Assembly: GCF_000348745.1 (NCBI RefSeq)
Contig: NC_020812.1
Span: forward strand, 2,241,444-2,305,443
Direction of reading: 5' to 3'
Source of the DNA: Micavibrio aeruginosavorus EPB
Lineage (GTDB): Bacteria > Pseudomonadota > Alphaproteobacteria > Micavibrionales > Micavibrionaceae
DNA length: 64,000 nt
The position numbers and the translations under genes are program-made. The notes under the pieces are model-generated. The model made no database searches and was not told the origin of the DNA. It saw nothing but the letters and a program-made list of their open reading frames with translations. Of this stretch, positions 8,181-17,035 are shown piece after piece (the stretch's first letter is position 1; the number at the start of each line of letters is the position of its first letter).

Positions 8181-9395
8181 GTGTCAGCCCGCGCCCGAGT
8201 TTTAAGAGCAGACGTTGCGACGTCTGTGCCCTTCATTTTAAAAACGCCATTGCGCCACACGATCATATGCATGATCGCGATTGCGGGATCCTGCCTTCTC
8301 CTTCCCGGCGCGGCCCACGCCGCCTGTACCGCCCCCATCAAAAGCGCGGGCGCGATTGAATGGTTCAGCGCCGATCAAAAATTCAAATATTGCGACAACA
8401 CCAACTGGGTCACGATCGGCACGGGCGGATCATGGGTCGTGAGTGGTTCCGATATTTATTACAACACCGACATGGTCGGGATTAACCGCACCAACCCGGT
8501 CGTCATGCTGGATGTCGGCGGCAGTGTGCGCATGGGCGACAACAACGTAACCTGCAACGCCGCACACGAGGGCGCAATGCGCTACAGCAGCGTCAACACC
8601 GTCGATTTTTGTGATGGAACATCATGGAAATCTTTTGCCGGGGTTACGCCATCCACCTGCCCGACAACGGAATATACGACACCGGGCTCATACACCTACA
8701 CCGTCACAGCCGGATGCACCAATCTGATCCTTGAATCCTATGGCGCGGGTGGCGGCGGCGGGTGGTCAAACTACGCCGGCGGCGGCGGCGGTTCATCCCG
8801 CATCGAATATCCGGCCAGCACTATTGTGTCTTTGGGCGGCGGCGGCGTTTTCGGTGACGCCGGCGATCCCGGCGGCGGCGGCGGCGGCGGATATGGCAAA
8901 AAATTAATGACGCTGAGCGTGGGCAACGTTCTGAACATCTATGTCGGCCAAGGCGGCCAGAATGGATGCAGCAACAACGGTGGCGCCGGCGGCGACCCAT
9001 CCGGCGGAACGCTGGGGAATTCCAGCAATGGCGGCAACTCCACCTATGGCGGTGGGGGCGGCGGCGACAGCTCGTACAGGGGCGGCGCATCGACCTATGG
9101 CGGGGGCGGCGGCGGCGGAAGCGGCACCCACAACAGCGGTTTTTTTTTTGGCGGCGCAGGTGGCGCAGACATTGAGTTCCTGTGCGGTGCATCGACCTAT
9201 GGCGGAGCGTGCAGCGGTTCCAGATCCGGCGGCGGCGGCGGATTTGGCATCGGTGATGCCGTTTTACAAGGGGCCGGCGGCAATGCCAGCAGTGGCGGAG
9301 CAGCGGCCGGTGGCGGAACCGGAACCGGCGGTGCCCCAACATCCGCCTGTAATCGCGGCGGCAACGGCAAAGTCGTGATCCGGCCCCAGCAATAG
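8181..9395 (+). CDS. Secreted polyglycine-rich protein, copy 1
   Basis: First of three tandem paralogues. The GTG start is chosen because AGGAGGGG lies eight bases upstream. A signal peptide follows a long basic lead, with the predicted cut after AHA at residue 47. The mature 357 residues begin with two Cys-containing modules of the type C...G..Y...CDGTSW (about 49-80 and 122-152), linked by a beta-rich VGINRTNP/LDVGGS segment like those in phage tail-fibre and adhesin stalks. The rest, from about 160, is a glycine-rich domain with GGGGG blocks, YGGGGGG repeats and a Cys-bearing FLCGASTYGG, ending KVVIRPQQ. Such domains can fold as packed polyglycine helices. Likely exposed on or released from the cell; function unknown. 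Confidence 0.85.
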   Translation: MSARARVLRADVATSVPFILKTPLRHTIICMIAIAGSCLLLPGAAHAACTAPIKSAGAIEWFSADQKFKYCDNTNWVTIGTGGSWVVSGSDIYYNTDMVGINRTNPVVMLDVGGSVRMGDNNVTCNAAHEGAMRYSSVNTVDFCDGTSWKSFAGVTPSTCPTTEYTTPGSYTYTVTAGCTNLILESYGAGGGGGWSNYAGGGGGSSRIEYPASTIVSLGGGGVFGDAGDPGGGGGGGYGKKLMTLSVGNVLNIYVGQGGQNGCSNNGGAGGDPSGGTLGNSSNGGNSTYGGGGGGDSSYRGGASTYGGGGGGGSGTHNSGFFFGGAGGADIEFLCGASTYGGACSGSRSGGGGGFGIGDAVLQGAGGNASSGGAAAGGGTGTGGAPTSACNRGGNGKVVIRPQQ

Positions 9396-9414
9396 ATAAG
9401 AAATTTTATAGACC

Positions 9415-10611
9415 ATGAAACAGCGCATAAAAAATATTCGGAAGAGTACCAATCTGATGGCCATCACCAGCCTGATGGCCTGCGCCGTTTTGGCCGGAAC
9501 ATTGTCAAAACCCGCTTATGCCGCCTGTTCTTCCCCCACCGCGTTGGCTGGATCGCTCGAATGGTTTTCCGGCACGACAGAATTCAAATATTGCGATGGA
9601 ACAAACTGGTTATCCATGGCCGGTGGAACCGTCACATGGGTTCAAAGCGGCAGCAACATTTATTACAACACCGGCAATGTCGCGATTGGATCAACCAATC
9701 CGCAAGGCCTGAAGCTGGCCGTCAATGGGGGCCTGCGCCTGGCCGACAGCGGCACAGCTTGCAACGCGACATATAAAGGCGTTCTGCGCTACAGCGCAGC
9801 GAAGAATATCGAATTTTGTAACGGCACGACCTGGAAAGCACTCGCCGGACCAACAATTGAAACATGCACTGTTCAGGAATACACGACGCCCGGGTCCTAC
9901 TCCTACACCGTCCTTCCCGGCTGCGAAGATTTGGCGATTGAAGCTTACGGCGCGGGCGGCGGTGGTGGATATTCCACCTATGGCGGTGGCGGCGGCGGAT
10001 CATCGCGCATTGAAAATTCATCCGGTACGATTTTGGTCCTGGGTGGCGGCGGCGGCGGCGGCGCGGGCGATGGCACAACCGACGGCGGCGGCGGCGGCGG
10101 CGGATTTGGCAAAAAAAATGTCACATTAACAGCCGGGAACAATTTGCTGGTCGTTGTCGGCGAAGGCGGCCAAAGCGGATGCGGAACCAATGGCGGCCTT
10201 GGCGGGAACCCAGATGGCGGAACACTGGGCAATTCCAGTAACGGTGGCGGGTCTACATATGGCGGCGGCGGCGGCGGCGACGCAAGCTGGACGGGCGGGT
10301 CGTCCATCTATGGCGGCGGTGGTGGCGGCGGCGATGGCGTCGACAACAATCCATCCGGAACCGATTATGGTGGCGCAGGCGGTGCGGATAAATACTTCCT
10401 CTGCGGAACCTCTACCTATGGCGGCCCATGCGGTGGCGAAAAAAGTGGCGGTGGCGGTGGATTCGGGATTGGCGATGTGGCCTTGCGCGGATTGAACGGC
10501 GATTCATTCCAGGGGGGACCTGCCGCCAACGGCGGGCCCGGAACTGGGTCTGTGCATTCATCATCATGCAACCGCGGCGGCAATGGCAAAGTTGTCATTC
10601 GCCCATATTAA
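9415..10611 (+). CDS. Secreted polyglycine-rich protein, copy 2
   Basis: Second paralogue of the triad, 398 residues, starting 19 bases after copy 1 and so almost certainly cotranscribed. The signal peptide has its predicted cut after AYA (residue 36). The same order follows: Cys module with YCDGTNW, VAIGSTNP/LAVNGG linker, second module with FCNGTTW, then TTPGSYSYTV and the glycine-rich domain with SSRIE, YGGGGGGDASW, NPSGTDYGGAGG and FLCGTSTYGG, ending GKVVIRPY. The ribosome binding site is weak, so translation may depend on copy 1. The strong conservation of Cys positions suggests disulfides matter. Confidence 0.85.
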   Translation: MKQRIKNIRKSTNLMAITSLMACAVLAGTLSKPAYAACSSPTALAGSLEWFSGTTEFKYCDGTNWLSMAGGTVTWVQSGSNIYYNTGNVAIGSTNPQGLKLAVNGGLRLADSGTACNATYKGVLRYSAAKNIEFCNGTTWKALAGPTIETCTVQEYTTPGSYSYTVLPGCEDLAIEAYGAGGGGGYSTYGGGGGGSSRIENSSGTILVLGGGGGGGAGDGTTDGGGGGGGFGKKNVTLTAGNNLLVVVGEGGQSGCGTNGGLGGNPDGGTLGNSSNGGGSTYGGGGGGDASWTGGSSIYGGGGGGGDGVDNNPSGTDYGGAGGADKYFLCGTSTYGGPCGGEKSGGGGGFGIGDVALRGLNGDSFQGGPAANGGPGTGSVHSSSCNRGGNGKVVIRPY

Positions 10612-10629
10612 GGACAACAGGATAGATTG

Positions 10630-12618
10630 ATGTACAAGAAGACAGAAAAAATTCATCAAAAACGCTTCTACGGCCTTCTGGCCGCGGCCTGTGTTCTGGG
10701 CACGAGCCTGTTTTCTGGCACAGCCCATGCCGCATGCACCAGCCCGGCCGCATCCGCCGGGTCCATTCAATATTCCACCGCACTGCAGGCACACCTTTAT
10801 TGTGACGGCACCACATGGCGGGAATTTTCCGGGTCGTTATGGAGCCGCAACACATCGGATCTGACCGAACTGTATTACAGTACAGGCAATGTTGGCATTG
10901 GCCTGACCAGCCCGATCGTGCCGCTGGATGTTTCCGGCAGCATTGGAATTGCGTATGATTCGCAAACCTGCAACAGCACGATCGAAGGTACGCTGCGTTA
11001 CAATCCCACAGACAAAAACTATTCCTATTGCGACGGCACCAGTTGGAAAGTGTTCGTATCGGGTTATCAGCCCCCCGCGTACGGGTGCGAACCCGTTTCA
11101 TTTACAACACCGGGTGAACATTCCTATACCGTCTTATCCGGCTGCACCAACCTGACGTTTGATGCCTGGGGGGCTGGGGGCGGAGCCGCATACAGCGTCT
11201 ATGGCGGCGGCGGCGGCGGATCGTCACGAATCGAAAAAATGTCTGATTCATCCATTATCGCCCGTGGCGGTGGTGGCGGCGGCGGTGCAGGAAACAGCGG
11301 CGGCGGCATCGGTGGTGGCGGCGGCGGCGGATATGCCCGCAAGCAAACAACGCTGAGCGCGGGTGATGAACTTTTAATCGTCGTTGGCGGCGGCGGTTAT
11401 AATGGATGCAGTGGAACCGGCGGAATCGGTGGCTATGTCATGGGCGGCACAGCCCCGGACGGCGCGAACGGTGGAAATTCCACCCATGGCGGCGGCGGCG
11501 GCGGTGACAGTTCATGGCAAGGCGGGTCATCCACGAATGGCGGGGCCGGCGGCGGCGGTGATGGCACAAACAACAACGCGACATCCAGCTATGGCGGCGC
11601 AGGCGGTGCGGATCCTACATTTACGTGCGGCAGTTCGACCAATGGCGGGAAGTGCGGCGCGTATGGCACGGGTGGCGGCGGCGGATTTGGCACGGGTGAC
11701 ATCGCCCTGTATGGCGCCCCTGGAAAAGAAGACACGGGCGGCACAACCCCGCAAAGCGGCACAGGCACGGGGTCCACAGTCGGATCGCCCTGCACATCCG
11801 GCAGTAACCAAAAGGGCGGCGATGGAAAAATCACCATTACACCCACCGCGCAATTGACCGCCACACCCTGTTCCAGCGTTCAATTCACCACACCGGGCGA
11901 ATATCTTTACACCGTGCCATCCGGCTGCACGACATTGGACATGGCGGCCTATGGCGCGGGCGGCGGCGGGGCCGTTACGACGGCCGCGGGCGGCGGCGGC
12001 GGGGCCAGTGCGGTTCAACTGGCCAACGGCACCATTCAGGTGCTCGCCGGCGGCGGCGGCGGTGGGGCGGGCAACAGTTCAACCACACGCGGGGGCGGCG
12101 GGGGCGGTGGATACGCCCTGAAAACAACAAGCTACAGCGCTGGCACCATGTTGCGCGTGATCGTTGGCGAAGGCGGGTATAACGCCTGTACGGCCCGGGG
12201 CGGCCCCGGTGGGGGCGCTGGACGCGATCAAGGTTTGGGCGGCGACAGTGCCGCAGGAAAAGCGGGCGTTTATGGCGGTGGCGGCGGTGGCGATGCATCA
12301 TGGGGCGGCGGATCCTCCACCTATGGCGGCGCGGGCGGCAGTGGTGATGGTACCAACAACGGATCCACGACCAGCTATGGCGGCGCGGGCGGTGCGGACG
12401 CGACATGGGCCTGTGGCACGTCAACCAATGGGGGCGCTTGCGGCAGCACGCTGAATGGCGGTGGCGGGGGTGGCATTGGTGACACCGTCACACTGGGCAG
12501 CGCCGGATCCGGCGGTACAGGTGGAGCGGCCGCCAACAGCGGCCCCGGAACAGGCGGAAATGTGGGGAACAGTTGTGGTCAGGCCGGTCACGGACGCGTG
12601 GTGATTACGCCGCATTAA
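10630..12618 (+). CDS. Secreted polyglycine-rich protein, copy 3 with duplicated domain
   Basis: Third paralogue, 662 residues, 18 bases downstream of copy 2. The ATG at 10630 is preferred (AGGAT seven bases upstream) over a TTG directly before it. A signal peptide ends at AHA (about residue 35). Two Cys modules (YCDGTTW, YCDGTSW) come first. Then the complete glycine-rich domain occurs twice, about 155-415 and 420-662, each opening with FTTPGE..YTV..GC and each ending in a ITPT or ITPH strand. The second copy lacks the SSRIE motif of the first. Internal domain duplication after gene triplication suggests length is under selection. Its stop overlaps the stop of the convergent DUF2062 gene. 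Confidence 0.85.
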   Translation: MYKKTEKIHQKRFYGLLAAACVLGTSLFSGTAHAACTSPAASAGSIQYSTALQAHLYCDGTTWREFSGSLWSRNTSDLTELYYSTGNVGIGLTSPIVPLDVSGSIGIAYDSQTCNSTIEGTLRYNPTDKNYSYCDGTSWKVFVSGYQPPAYGCEPVSFTTPGEHSYTVLSGCTNLTFDAWGAGGGAAYSVYGGGGGGSSRIEKMSDSSIIARGGGGGGGAGNSGGGIGGGGGGGYARKQTTLSAGDELLIVVGGGGYNGCSGTGGIGGYVMGGTAPDGANGGNSTHGGGGGGDSSWQGGSSTNGGAGGGGDGTNNNATSSYGGAGGADPTFTCGSSTNGGKCGAYGTGGGGGFGTGDIALYGAPGKEDTGGTTPQSGTGTGSTVGSPCTSGSNQKGGDGKITITPTAQLTATPCSSVQFTTPGEYLYTVPSGCTTLDMAAYGAGGGGAVTTAAGGGGGASAVQLANGTIQVLAGGGGGGAGNSSTTRGGGGGGGYALKTTSYSAGTMLRVIVGEGGYNACTARGGPGGGAGRDQGLGGDSAAGKAGVYGGGGGGDASWGGGSSTYGGAGGSGDGTNNGSTTSYGGAGGADATWACGTSTNGGACGSTLNGGGGGGIGDTVTLGSAGSGGTGGAAANSGPGTGGNVGNSCGQAGHGRVVITPH

Positions 12619-13211
12619 TCGGCATTTTTATCTTTTTCCTGCTCCGCATGTTCGCGGTGCATGATTTTGTCACGCAATTTTTGCAAACGGTCCGCATGAT
12701 ACGCCTTTTGCATCTGTTTCACAGGCCAGTAACAGATCATGTACGTCAACGGCCATGACACCAGCGCCAGCGTATAACCGCCCACCATCATCGGCATAAA
12801 TATTTTATAAGGATGCGCCATTAAAAAATCGAAGGTGATATGGTCGGGCAGTTCCACCATGCGCACATCCCAGAACAGGCCGATGATAAACGCGCCCAAC
12901 TGGTACGACGCCCACCAGATCATCGGGAATGTGGTCGGATTGCCAAACAATGTCCCGATGGCCCCGGCAAAAATATTCGCGCGCGTTATCAGCGACAGCC
13001 CGGCGGCCTGCACAATATGGGTGCCCATGATCGGGCTGAACGACACGGCCACGCCCGCGGCCAGCCCGGCCGTAATCGCATACGACGAATCAGACCGCCG
13101 AAACATGCGATGACGGATATAATCCCATGTCCGTTCCCACCCCATGGATGGCCAGAGCATTTCACGCAGACGTTTAATGGGATGCAGCTTGGTGCGGCGG
13201 CGGAACAGCAT
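12615..13211 (-). CDS. DUF2062 inner-membrane protein
   Basis: A 198-residue DUF2062 protein of unknown function. The hallmark core ITAGLAAGVAVSFSPIMGTHIVQAA and GNPTTFPMIWWASYQLG is seen at residues about 47-110. Three or four hydrophobic segments follow a basic N-terminus, and the C-terminus is a charged helix. In many alphaproteobacteria such a gene sits beside rel/spoT, as here (20-base gap), so it is probably cotranscribed with spoT. Its last four bases overlap the stop codon of the third polyglycine gene. Confidence 0.88.
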   Translation of the reverse strand: MLFRRRTKLHPIKRLREMLWPSMGWERTWDYIRHRMFRRSDSSYAITAGLAAGVAVSFSPIMGTHIVQAAGLSLITRANIFAGAIGTLFGNPTTFPMIWWASYQLGAFIIGLFWDVRMVELPDHITFDFLMAHPYKIFMPMMVGGYTLALVSWPLTYMICYWPVKQMQKAYHADRLQKLRDKIMHREHAEQEKDKNAD

Positions 13212-13231
13212 GATAACGTATCACAAACCCA

Positions 13232-15403
13232 TCATCGCCCGCGCGACCGTTGTACCGACGCGATTTGTGGCGTCGCACGCAGGGCGGCAATGATGTTGTT
13301 CAGGTGTTTAATGTCGTTCACATAGACATCCAAAATCATGTCCCAGAAATCAAGCGACCGGTTTGTGATTTTCAGGTTGGTGATGTTCCCGCCATTTTTG
13401 CCGATCACCGTGGAAATGGTGCCCAGCGCCCCGGCCACGTTGGCAATGGTCACATCAATCCGGCCAATATGCGATTCCGGCGAGTCCGGGCCATCACCCC
13501 ATGACACATCCAGCCAGCGTTCCGGCGTATCGGCGAAATTTTCCAACGTTTCGCAATCAATCGTGTGAATGGTTACACCCTTGCCCGTCGTCACGATCCC
13601 GACAATACGATCGCCCGGCAGCGGGTGACAGCATCGCGCGAAATGCACCGCCATACCCGGAATCAAACCCTTGATCGGCATCGGGCGGGACGACGATTCC
13701 GTCTTGCGGCTGGTCACGCCCGCCTCGGCCACATCCATTTCATTGGGCTTGCGCGCCGGCGTGGCCTTGTGGCTGGGGAAAATGGCGCGGAACACATCGC
13801 GCGCAACGAAATTGCCCTGACCAATACCGGCCAGAATATCGTCCACCACCTCCGCCCCGCGGAACTGGTTCAAAATACCGGCCAGACCTTTTTCGCTATA
13901 TTCATAGCCTTCGGCCTGGAACACTTTCTGCAACATTGCACGGCCCAGCGTCGCGTATTCATCACGCTGCTGCTGGCGCACGAAACGGCGGATATGCGAC
14001 CGGGCCTTGCCCGTGGCGACAAACCGTTCCCATGTCGGCGACGGCGTCTGGTTTTTCGCCGTGATAATATCGACCTGGTCCCCGTTTTGCAGTTTGGTGT
14101 TCAGCGGCGCGATGCGCCCGTTGATTTTCGCCCCTGTGCAACGGTCCCCCACGTTAGAGTGAATGGCATAGGCGAAATCGACCGGGGTGGACCCGTTCGG
14201 CAACTCCATCAAATCGCCCTTGGGCGTAAAGACGAACACCTGATCCTGGAACAATTCCAGCTTGGTGTTCTCCAGAAACTCTTCCGGGCGCTGTTCGTTT
14301 TCGATCAGGTCCAACAATTCGCGCAGCCAACGGAACTGACGCGCATCTTTCATATCCGCCTTGGACGCGCCACCCTTGTACGCCCAGTGCGCGGCCACAC
14401 CCAGATCGGCTTCCTCGTTCATGTCCTTGGTGCGGATCTGCACCTCGATCCGCTGGTTTTCCGGACCGATCACCGTGGTGTGGATGGAGCGATAGCCGTT
14501 GGGCTTCGGCGTTGAAATATAGTCTTTGAACCGGCCCGGCACGGTCGGGTACTGGCTGTGGATGATGCCCAGCACGTGGTAGCATTGCTCCACATTCTCC
14601 ACCAGCACACGGAACGCCATGATGTCGGACAGCTGTTCGAACGATACGTTCTTGCGCTGCATCTTGCGCCAGATGGAATAACGCGTTTTTTCGCGCCCCA
14701 GAACGACACCGTTAATCCCGGCATCTTTCAACGTCTTGCTCAAAGCCTGGATAATGGTGTCGGCCATATCCGTGCCCTCCTGCCGCAGATACGACAGGCG
14801 GTTGGTGATGCTTTCGCGCGCTTCCGGGTTCATCACGCCAAAGGCGCGGTCTTCCAGCTCTTCCTTGATCTGGTGGATACCGATCCGTTCCGCCAGCGGT
14901 GCATAAATTTCCAGCGTTTCACGCGCGATGCGGCGTTGTTTTTCCGGCTTCGCGATGTGATGGATGGTGCGCATATTGTGCAAACGGTCGGCCAGCTTGA
15001 CCAACAGCACACGAATATCGTCCGACATGGCCAGAACCAGCTTGCGGAAGTTTTCCGCCTGCTTGCCCTCGACCGTTTGACCTTCGATCCGGGACAATTT
15101 GCTGACGCCGTTGACCATGTTGGCCACATCGTCGCCGAAGAGTTTTTTCAACTCCTCCATCGTCGCATCGGTGTCTTCCAGCGTGTCATGCAAAATGGCC
15201 GTCACAATCGTGGCCGGGTCCATTTTCATATCGGCCAGAATCGCCGCAACCTCAACCGGGTGCGTGTAATACGGCTCGCCCGAGGCGCGGACCTGCCCGT
15301 CATGCTTCACACGCGCATATTCGATGGCCCGCTCGATCAAAGCGGGGTCGATATCGGGGTTATAGGTCTTGATCTGGTCGACCAGATCGCTGGACAGGCT
15401 CAT
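13232..15403 (-). CDS. spoT: Bifunctional (p)ppGpp synthetase/hydrolase
   Basis: RelA/SpoT homologue that makes and degrades the stringent-response alarmone. The order over 723 residues is HD hydrolase (HDTLEDT with His72-Asp73), synthetase domain (RYSIWRKMQRK, then PKPNGYRSIHT), TGS (VFTPKGDLMELPNGSTPVDFAYAIHS) and a C-terminal ACT domain (ANVAGALGTISTVIGKNGGNI). Both catalytic centres look intact, so it is a two-way enzyme, as usual when one Rsh serves an alphaproteobacterium. It follows rpoZ after a terminator, and DUF2062 lies downstream. Confidence 0.96.
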   Translation of the reverse strand: MSLSSDLVDQIKTYNPDIDPALIERAIEYARVKHDGQVRASGEPYYTHPVEVAAILADMKMDPATIVTAILHDTLEDTDATMEELKKLFGDDVANMVNGVSKLSRIEGQTVEGKQAENFRKLVLAMSDDIRVLLVKLADRLHNMRTIHHIAKPEKQRRIARETLEIYAPLAERIGIHQIKEELEDRAFGVMNPEARESITNRLSYLRQEGTDMADTIIQALSKTLKDAGINGVVLGREKTRYSIWRKMQRKNVSFEQLSDIMAFRVLVENVEQCYHVLGIIHSQYPTVPGRFKDYISTPKPNGYRSIHTTVIGPENQRIEVQIRTKDMNEEADLGVAAHWAYKGGASKADMKDARQFRWLRELLDLIENEQRPEEFLENTKLELFQDQVFVFTPKGDLMELPNGSTPVDFAYAIHSNVGDRCTGAKINGRIAPLNTKLQNGDQVDIITAKNQTPSPTWERFVATGKARSHIRRFVRQQQRDEYATLGRAMLQKVFQAEGYEYSEKGLAGILNQFRGAEVVDDILAGIGQGNFVARDVFRAIFPSHKATPARKPNEMDVAEAGVTSRKTESSSRPMPIKGLIPGMAVHFARCCHPLPGDRIVGIVTTGKGVTIHTIDCETLENFADTPERWLDVSWGDGPDSPESHIGRIDVTIANVAGALGTISTVIGKNGGNITNLKITNRSLDFWDMILDVYVNDIKHLNNIIAALRATPQIASVQRSRGR

Positions 15404-15460
15404 GGAAAGGGCACCACGCGGGATAAGAAACGACTTCAGTAATATAAAGGGGATACGGGA

Positions 15461-15490
15461 ATAAAAAAAGCCGGGTTTCCCCGGCTTTTT
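15461..15490 (-). terminator. Intrinsic terminator between rpoZ and spoT
   Basis: On the minus strand AAAAAGCCGGG, short loop, CCCGGCTTTTT. It probably attenuates readthrough from rpoZ into spoT. Confidence 0.85.
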
Positions 15491-15514
15491 ACGAATTCTT
15501 ACGTACGGACCCGC

Positions 15515-15931
15515 TTACAGGTCGTCATCGCCATCCGGAACGCCGCCGGCCAGATCTTCCAACGACGGTTCGCCATCGTCGTCACCGAAATCATCGTCAT
15601 CATCGGAATCGCGGTCCAGATCCATCGCAGCGGATTGGGCGGCCAGAGCATTCCACTCTTCTTCGCCATCCATCTGGTCAATGATGTCTTCGCTGTCATC
15701 CATTTCGATGACGCGCTGGTTGTTGCGGATCAGTTCTTCTTTCAGATCTTCAACGCCAACGGTTTCTTCGGCGATTTCGCGCAGGGCGACAACCGGGTTT
15801 TTGTCGTTGTCACGGTCCAGCGTCAAAGCCGCGCCGGAGCCGATTTTGCGCGCCCGTTGGGCGGCCAGCATGACCAGTTCGAACCGGTTTGCTACTTTTT
15901 CAACGCAATCTTCTACGGTAACGCGTGCCAT
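15515..15931 (-). CDS. rpoZ: RNA polymerase omega subunit
   Basis: Small RNA polymerase subunit that helps beta-prime assembly. The 138 residues start [20 protein letters not shown], followed by the RARKIGSG motif and [19 protein letters not shown] lies just upstream of the chosen ATG at 15931. The C-terminal third is highly acidic, including a run of five Asp near residue 110, an extension common in alphaproteobacterial omega proteins. It neighbours spoT, a conserved pairing that fits the role of omega in ppGpp response. Confidence 0.96.
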   Translation of the reverse strand: MARVTVEDCVEKVANRFELVMLAAQRARKIGSGAALTLDRDNDKNPVVALREIAEETVGVEDLKEELIRNNQRVIEMDDSEDIIDQMDGEEEWNALAAQSAAMDLDRDSDDDDDFGDDDGEPSLEDLAGGVPDGDDDL

Positions 15932-16284
15932 TCGTGGGTCCTTCTTAAAGGGAAAATCCTTGAAAACTTCCCGGTTTATACGGGGTTGTGGACAAAAGTG
16001 CAAGCCCGAAGCGCCCCAAAATCCATAACGCGGCCCCCATACATGCCGCACAACCCAGATCTGCCATCACCGCCCCTTGTCACGTTGCATCCCTCGGTCT
16101 ATCTCCACCCGCCTATGCCGAGGTCTAGCATCTTGGGAAAATTTGCTTTTTTGGTTCATATTATGTTGAAATGATGTAGAATATCCTTATATGAAGAACT
16201 GCTAATATTTTTTTGCCAAGGCCCATAATATCCTTGCTAAAAATGCTAACCGATTGATTTTGTAAAGAAAGAACACACAGCATC
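15932..16284. other. Divergent intergenic region, rpoZ / NYN nuclease
   Basis: No gene is apparent in about 350 bases. The part next to the NYN gene (16130-16284) is distinctly AT-rich. The 9-mer AATATCCTT occurs twice (16180 and 16227), 47 bases apart, and GCTAA occurs at 16201, 16236 and 16245. These may be binding sites; I could not identify a convincing -35/-10 pair. Confidence 0.35.
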
Positions 16285-16962
16285 ATGCGTCGCCAAAAAA
16301 ATCAGATTGCAAACATCCCCTTCTATCCTGAAGAGAAGCTTGCTTTGTTCATCGACGGGTCGAACCTGTACGCCGCCGCGCGCGCGCTGGAATTCGACAT
16401 TGATTATCGCCTGCTCCTGAAATGGGCGGCGGATCAGGGCCGCTTGGTTCGTGCACTCTACTACACCGCCCTGATCGAAGATCAGGAATATTCGCCGATC
16501 CGCCCGCTGGTCGATTGGCTGGATTATAACGGCTACACCATGGTCACCAAGCCGACGAAGGAATTCGTCGATGCGCAAGGCCGCCGCAAGATCAAAGGCA
16601 ATATGGATATTGAACTGGCCATCGACATGATGGAAATGGCCGACAATGTCGATCACATCATGCTGTTTTCCGGCGATGGCGATTTCCGCCGCCTGATCGA
16701 AGCGGTCCAACGCAAGGGCGTGCGCGTCACCGTTGTGTCCTCGATCAAAACCAGCCCGCCGATGGTGGCCGATGAACTGCGCCGTCAGGCCGACCATTTC
16801 CTGGAACTGGAAATGTTGGCCAACGCCATCCAACGCGCTGGCGGCCCGCGCACCGCAGCCAATGCACAGCCGAACGATGGCTCAATCGGCGGCATGGACG
16901 ATGAGGACGAGGACGACAATTTCGGCAACGCCCTGCCCCCGAGCATTCTGGGCGCCGAATAA
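16285..16962 (+). CDS. NYN domain (LabA/DUF88-like) ribonuclease
   Basis: PIN-fold NYN nuclease, 225 residues. The acidic metal-binding set is visible: Asp24 in LFIDGSNLY, Asp108 in NMDIELAIDMM, and Asp131/Asp133 in FSGDGDFRRLI. SGDGDF is diagnostic of the LabA-like subgroup. The C-terminus is a disordered Asp/Glu-rich tail (GGMDDEDEDD). Family members are thought to process or degrade RNA; substrate unknown. Weak purine-rich AAAGAAAGAA precedes the start. It is monocistronic, with a terminator 20 bases downstream. Confidence 0.9.
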   Translation: MRRQKNQIANIPFYPEEKLALFIDGSNLYAAARALEFDIDYRLLLKWAADQGRLVRALYYTALIEDQEYSPIRPLVDWLDYNGYTMVTKPTKEFVDAQGRRKIKGNMDIELAIDMMEMADNVDHIMLFSGDGDFRRLIEAVQRKGVRVTVVSSIKTSPPMVADELRRQADHFLELEMLANAIQRAGGPRTAANAQPNDGSIGGMDDEDEDDNFGNALPPSILGAE

Positions 16963-16979
16963 GCGACACACGAAACAAT

Positions 16980-17014
16980 AAAAAAACGGTCCCGAAATTC
17001 GGGACCGTTTTTTT
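16980..17014. terminator. Bidirectional terminator between NYN gene and accC
   Basis: ACGGTCCCGAA and TTCGGGACCGT form an 11-bp stem flanked by A7 and T7 runs. Confidence 0.92.
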
Positions 17015-17035
17015 ATATCCTGTATCCTGAACCGC

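Noticed and set aside
8821-9342. Long Arg/Arg-His-rich open frame on the minus strand
   Set aside because: It is the antisense of glycine codons (GCC read as CGG/CCG), with no ribosome site and no similarity.
8740-12600. Dense short repeats that resemble a CRISPR or satellite array
   Set aside because: They are GGC/GGT glycine codons in one open frame of three genes; there are no uniform repeats with equal spacers.
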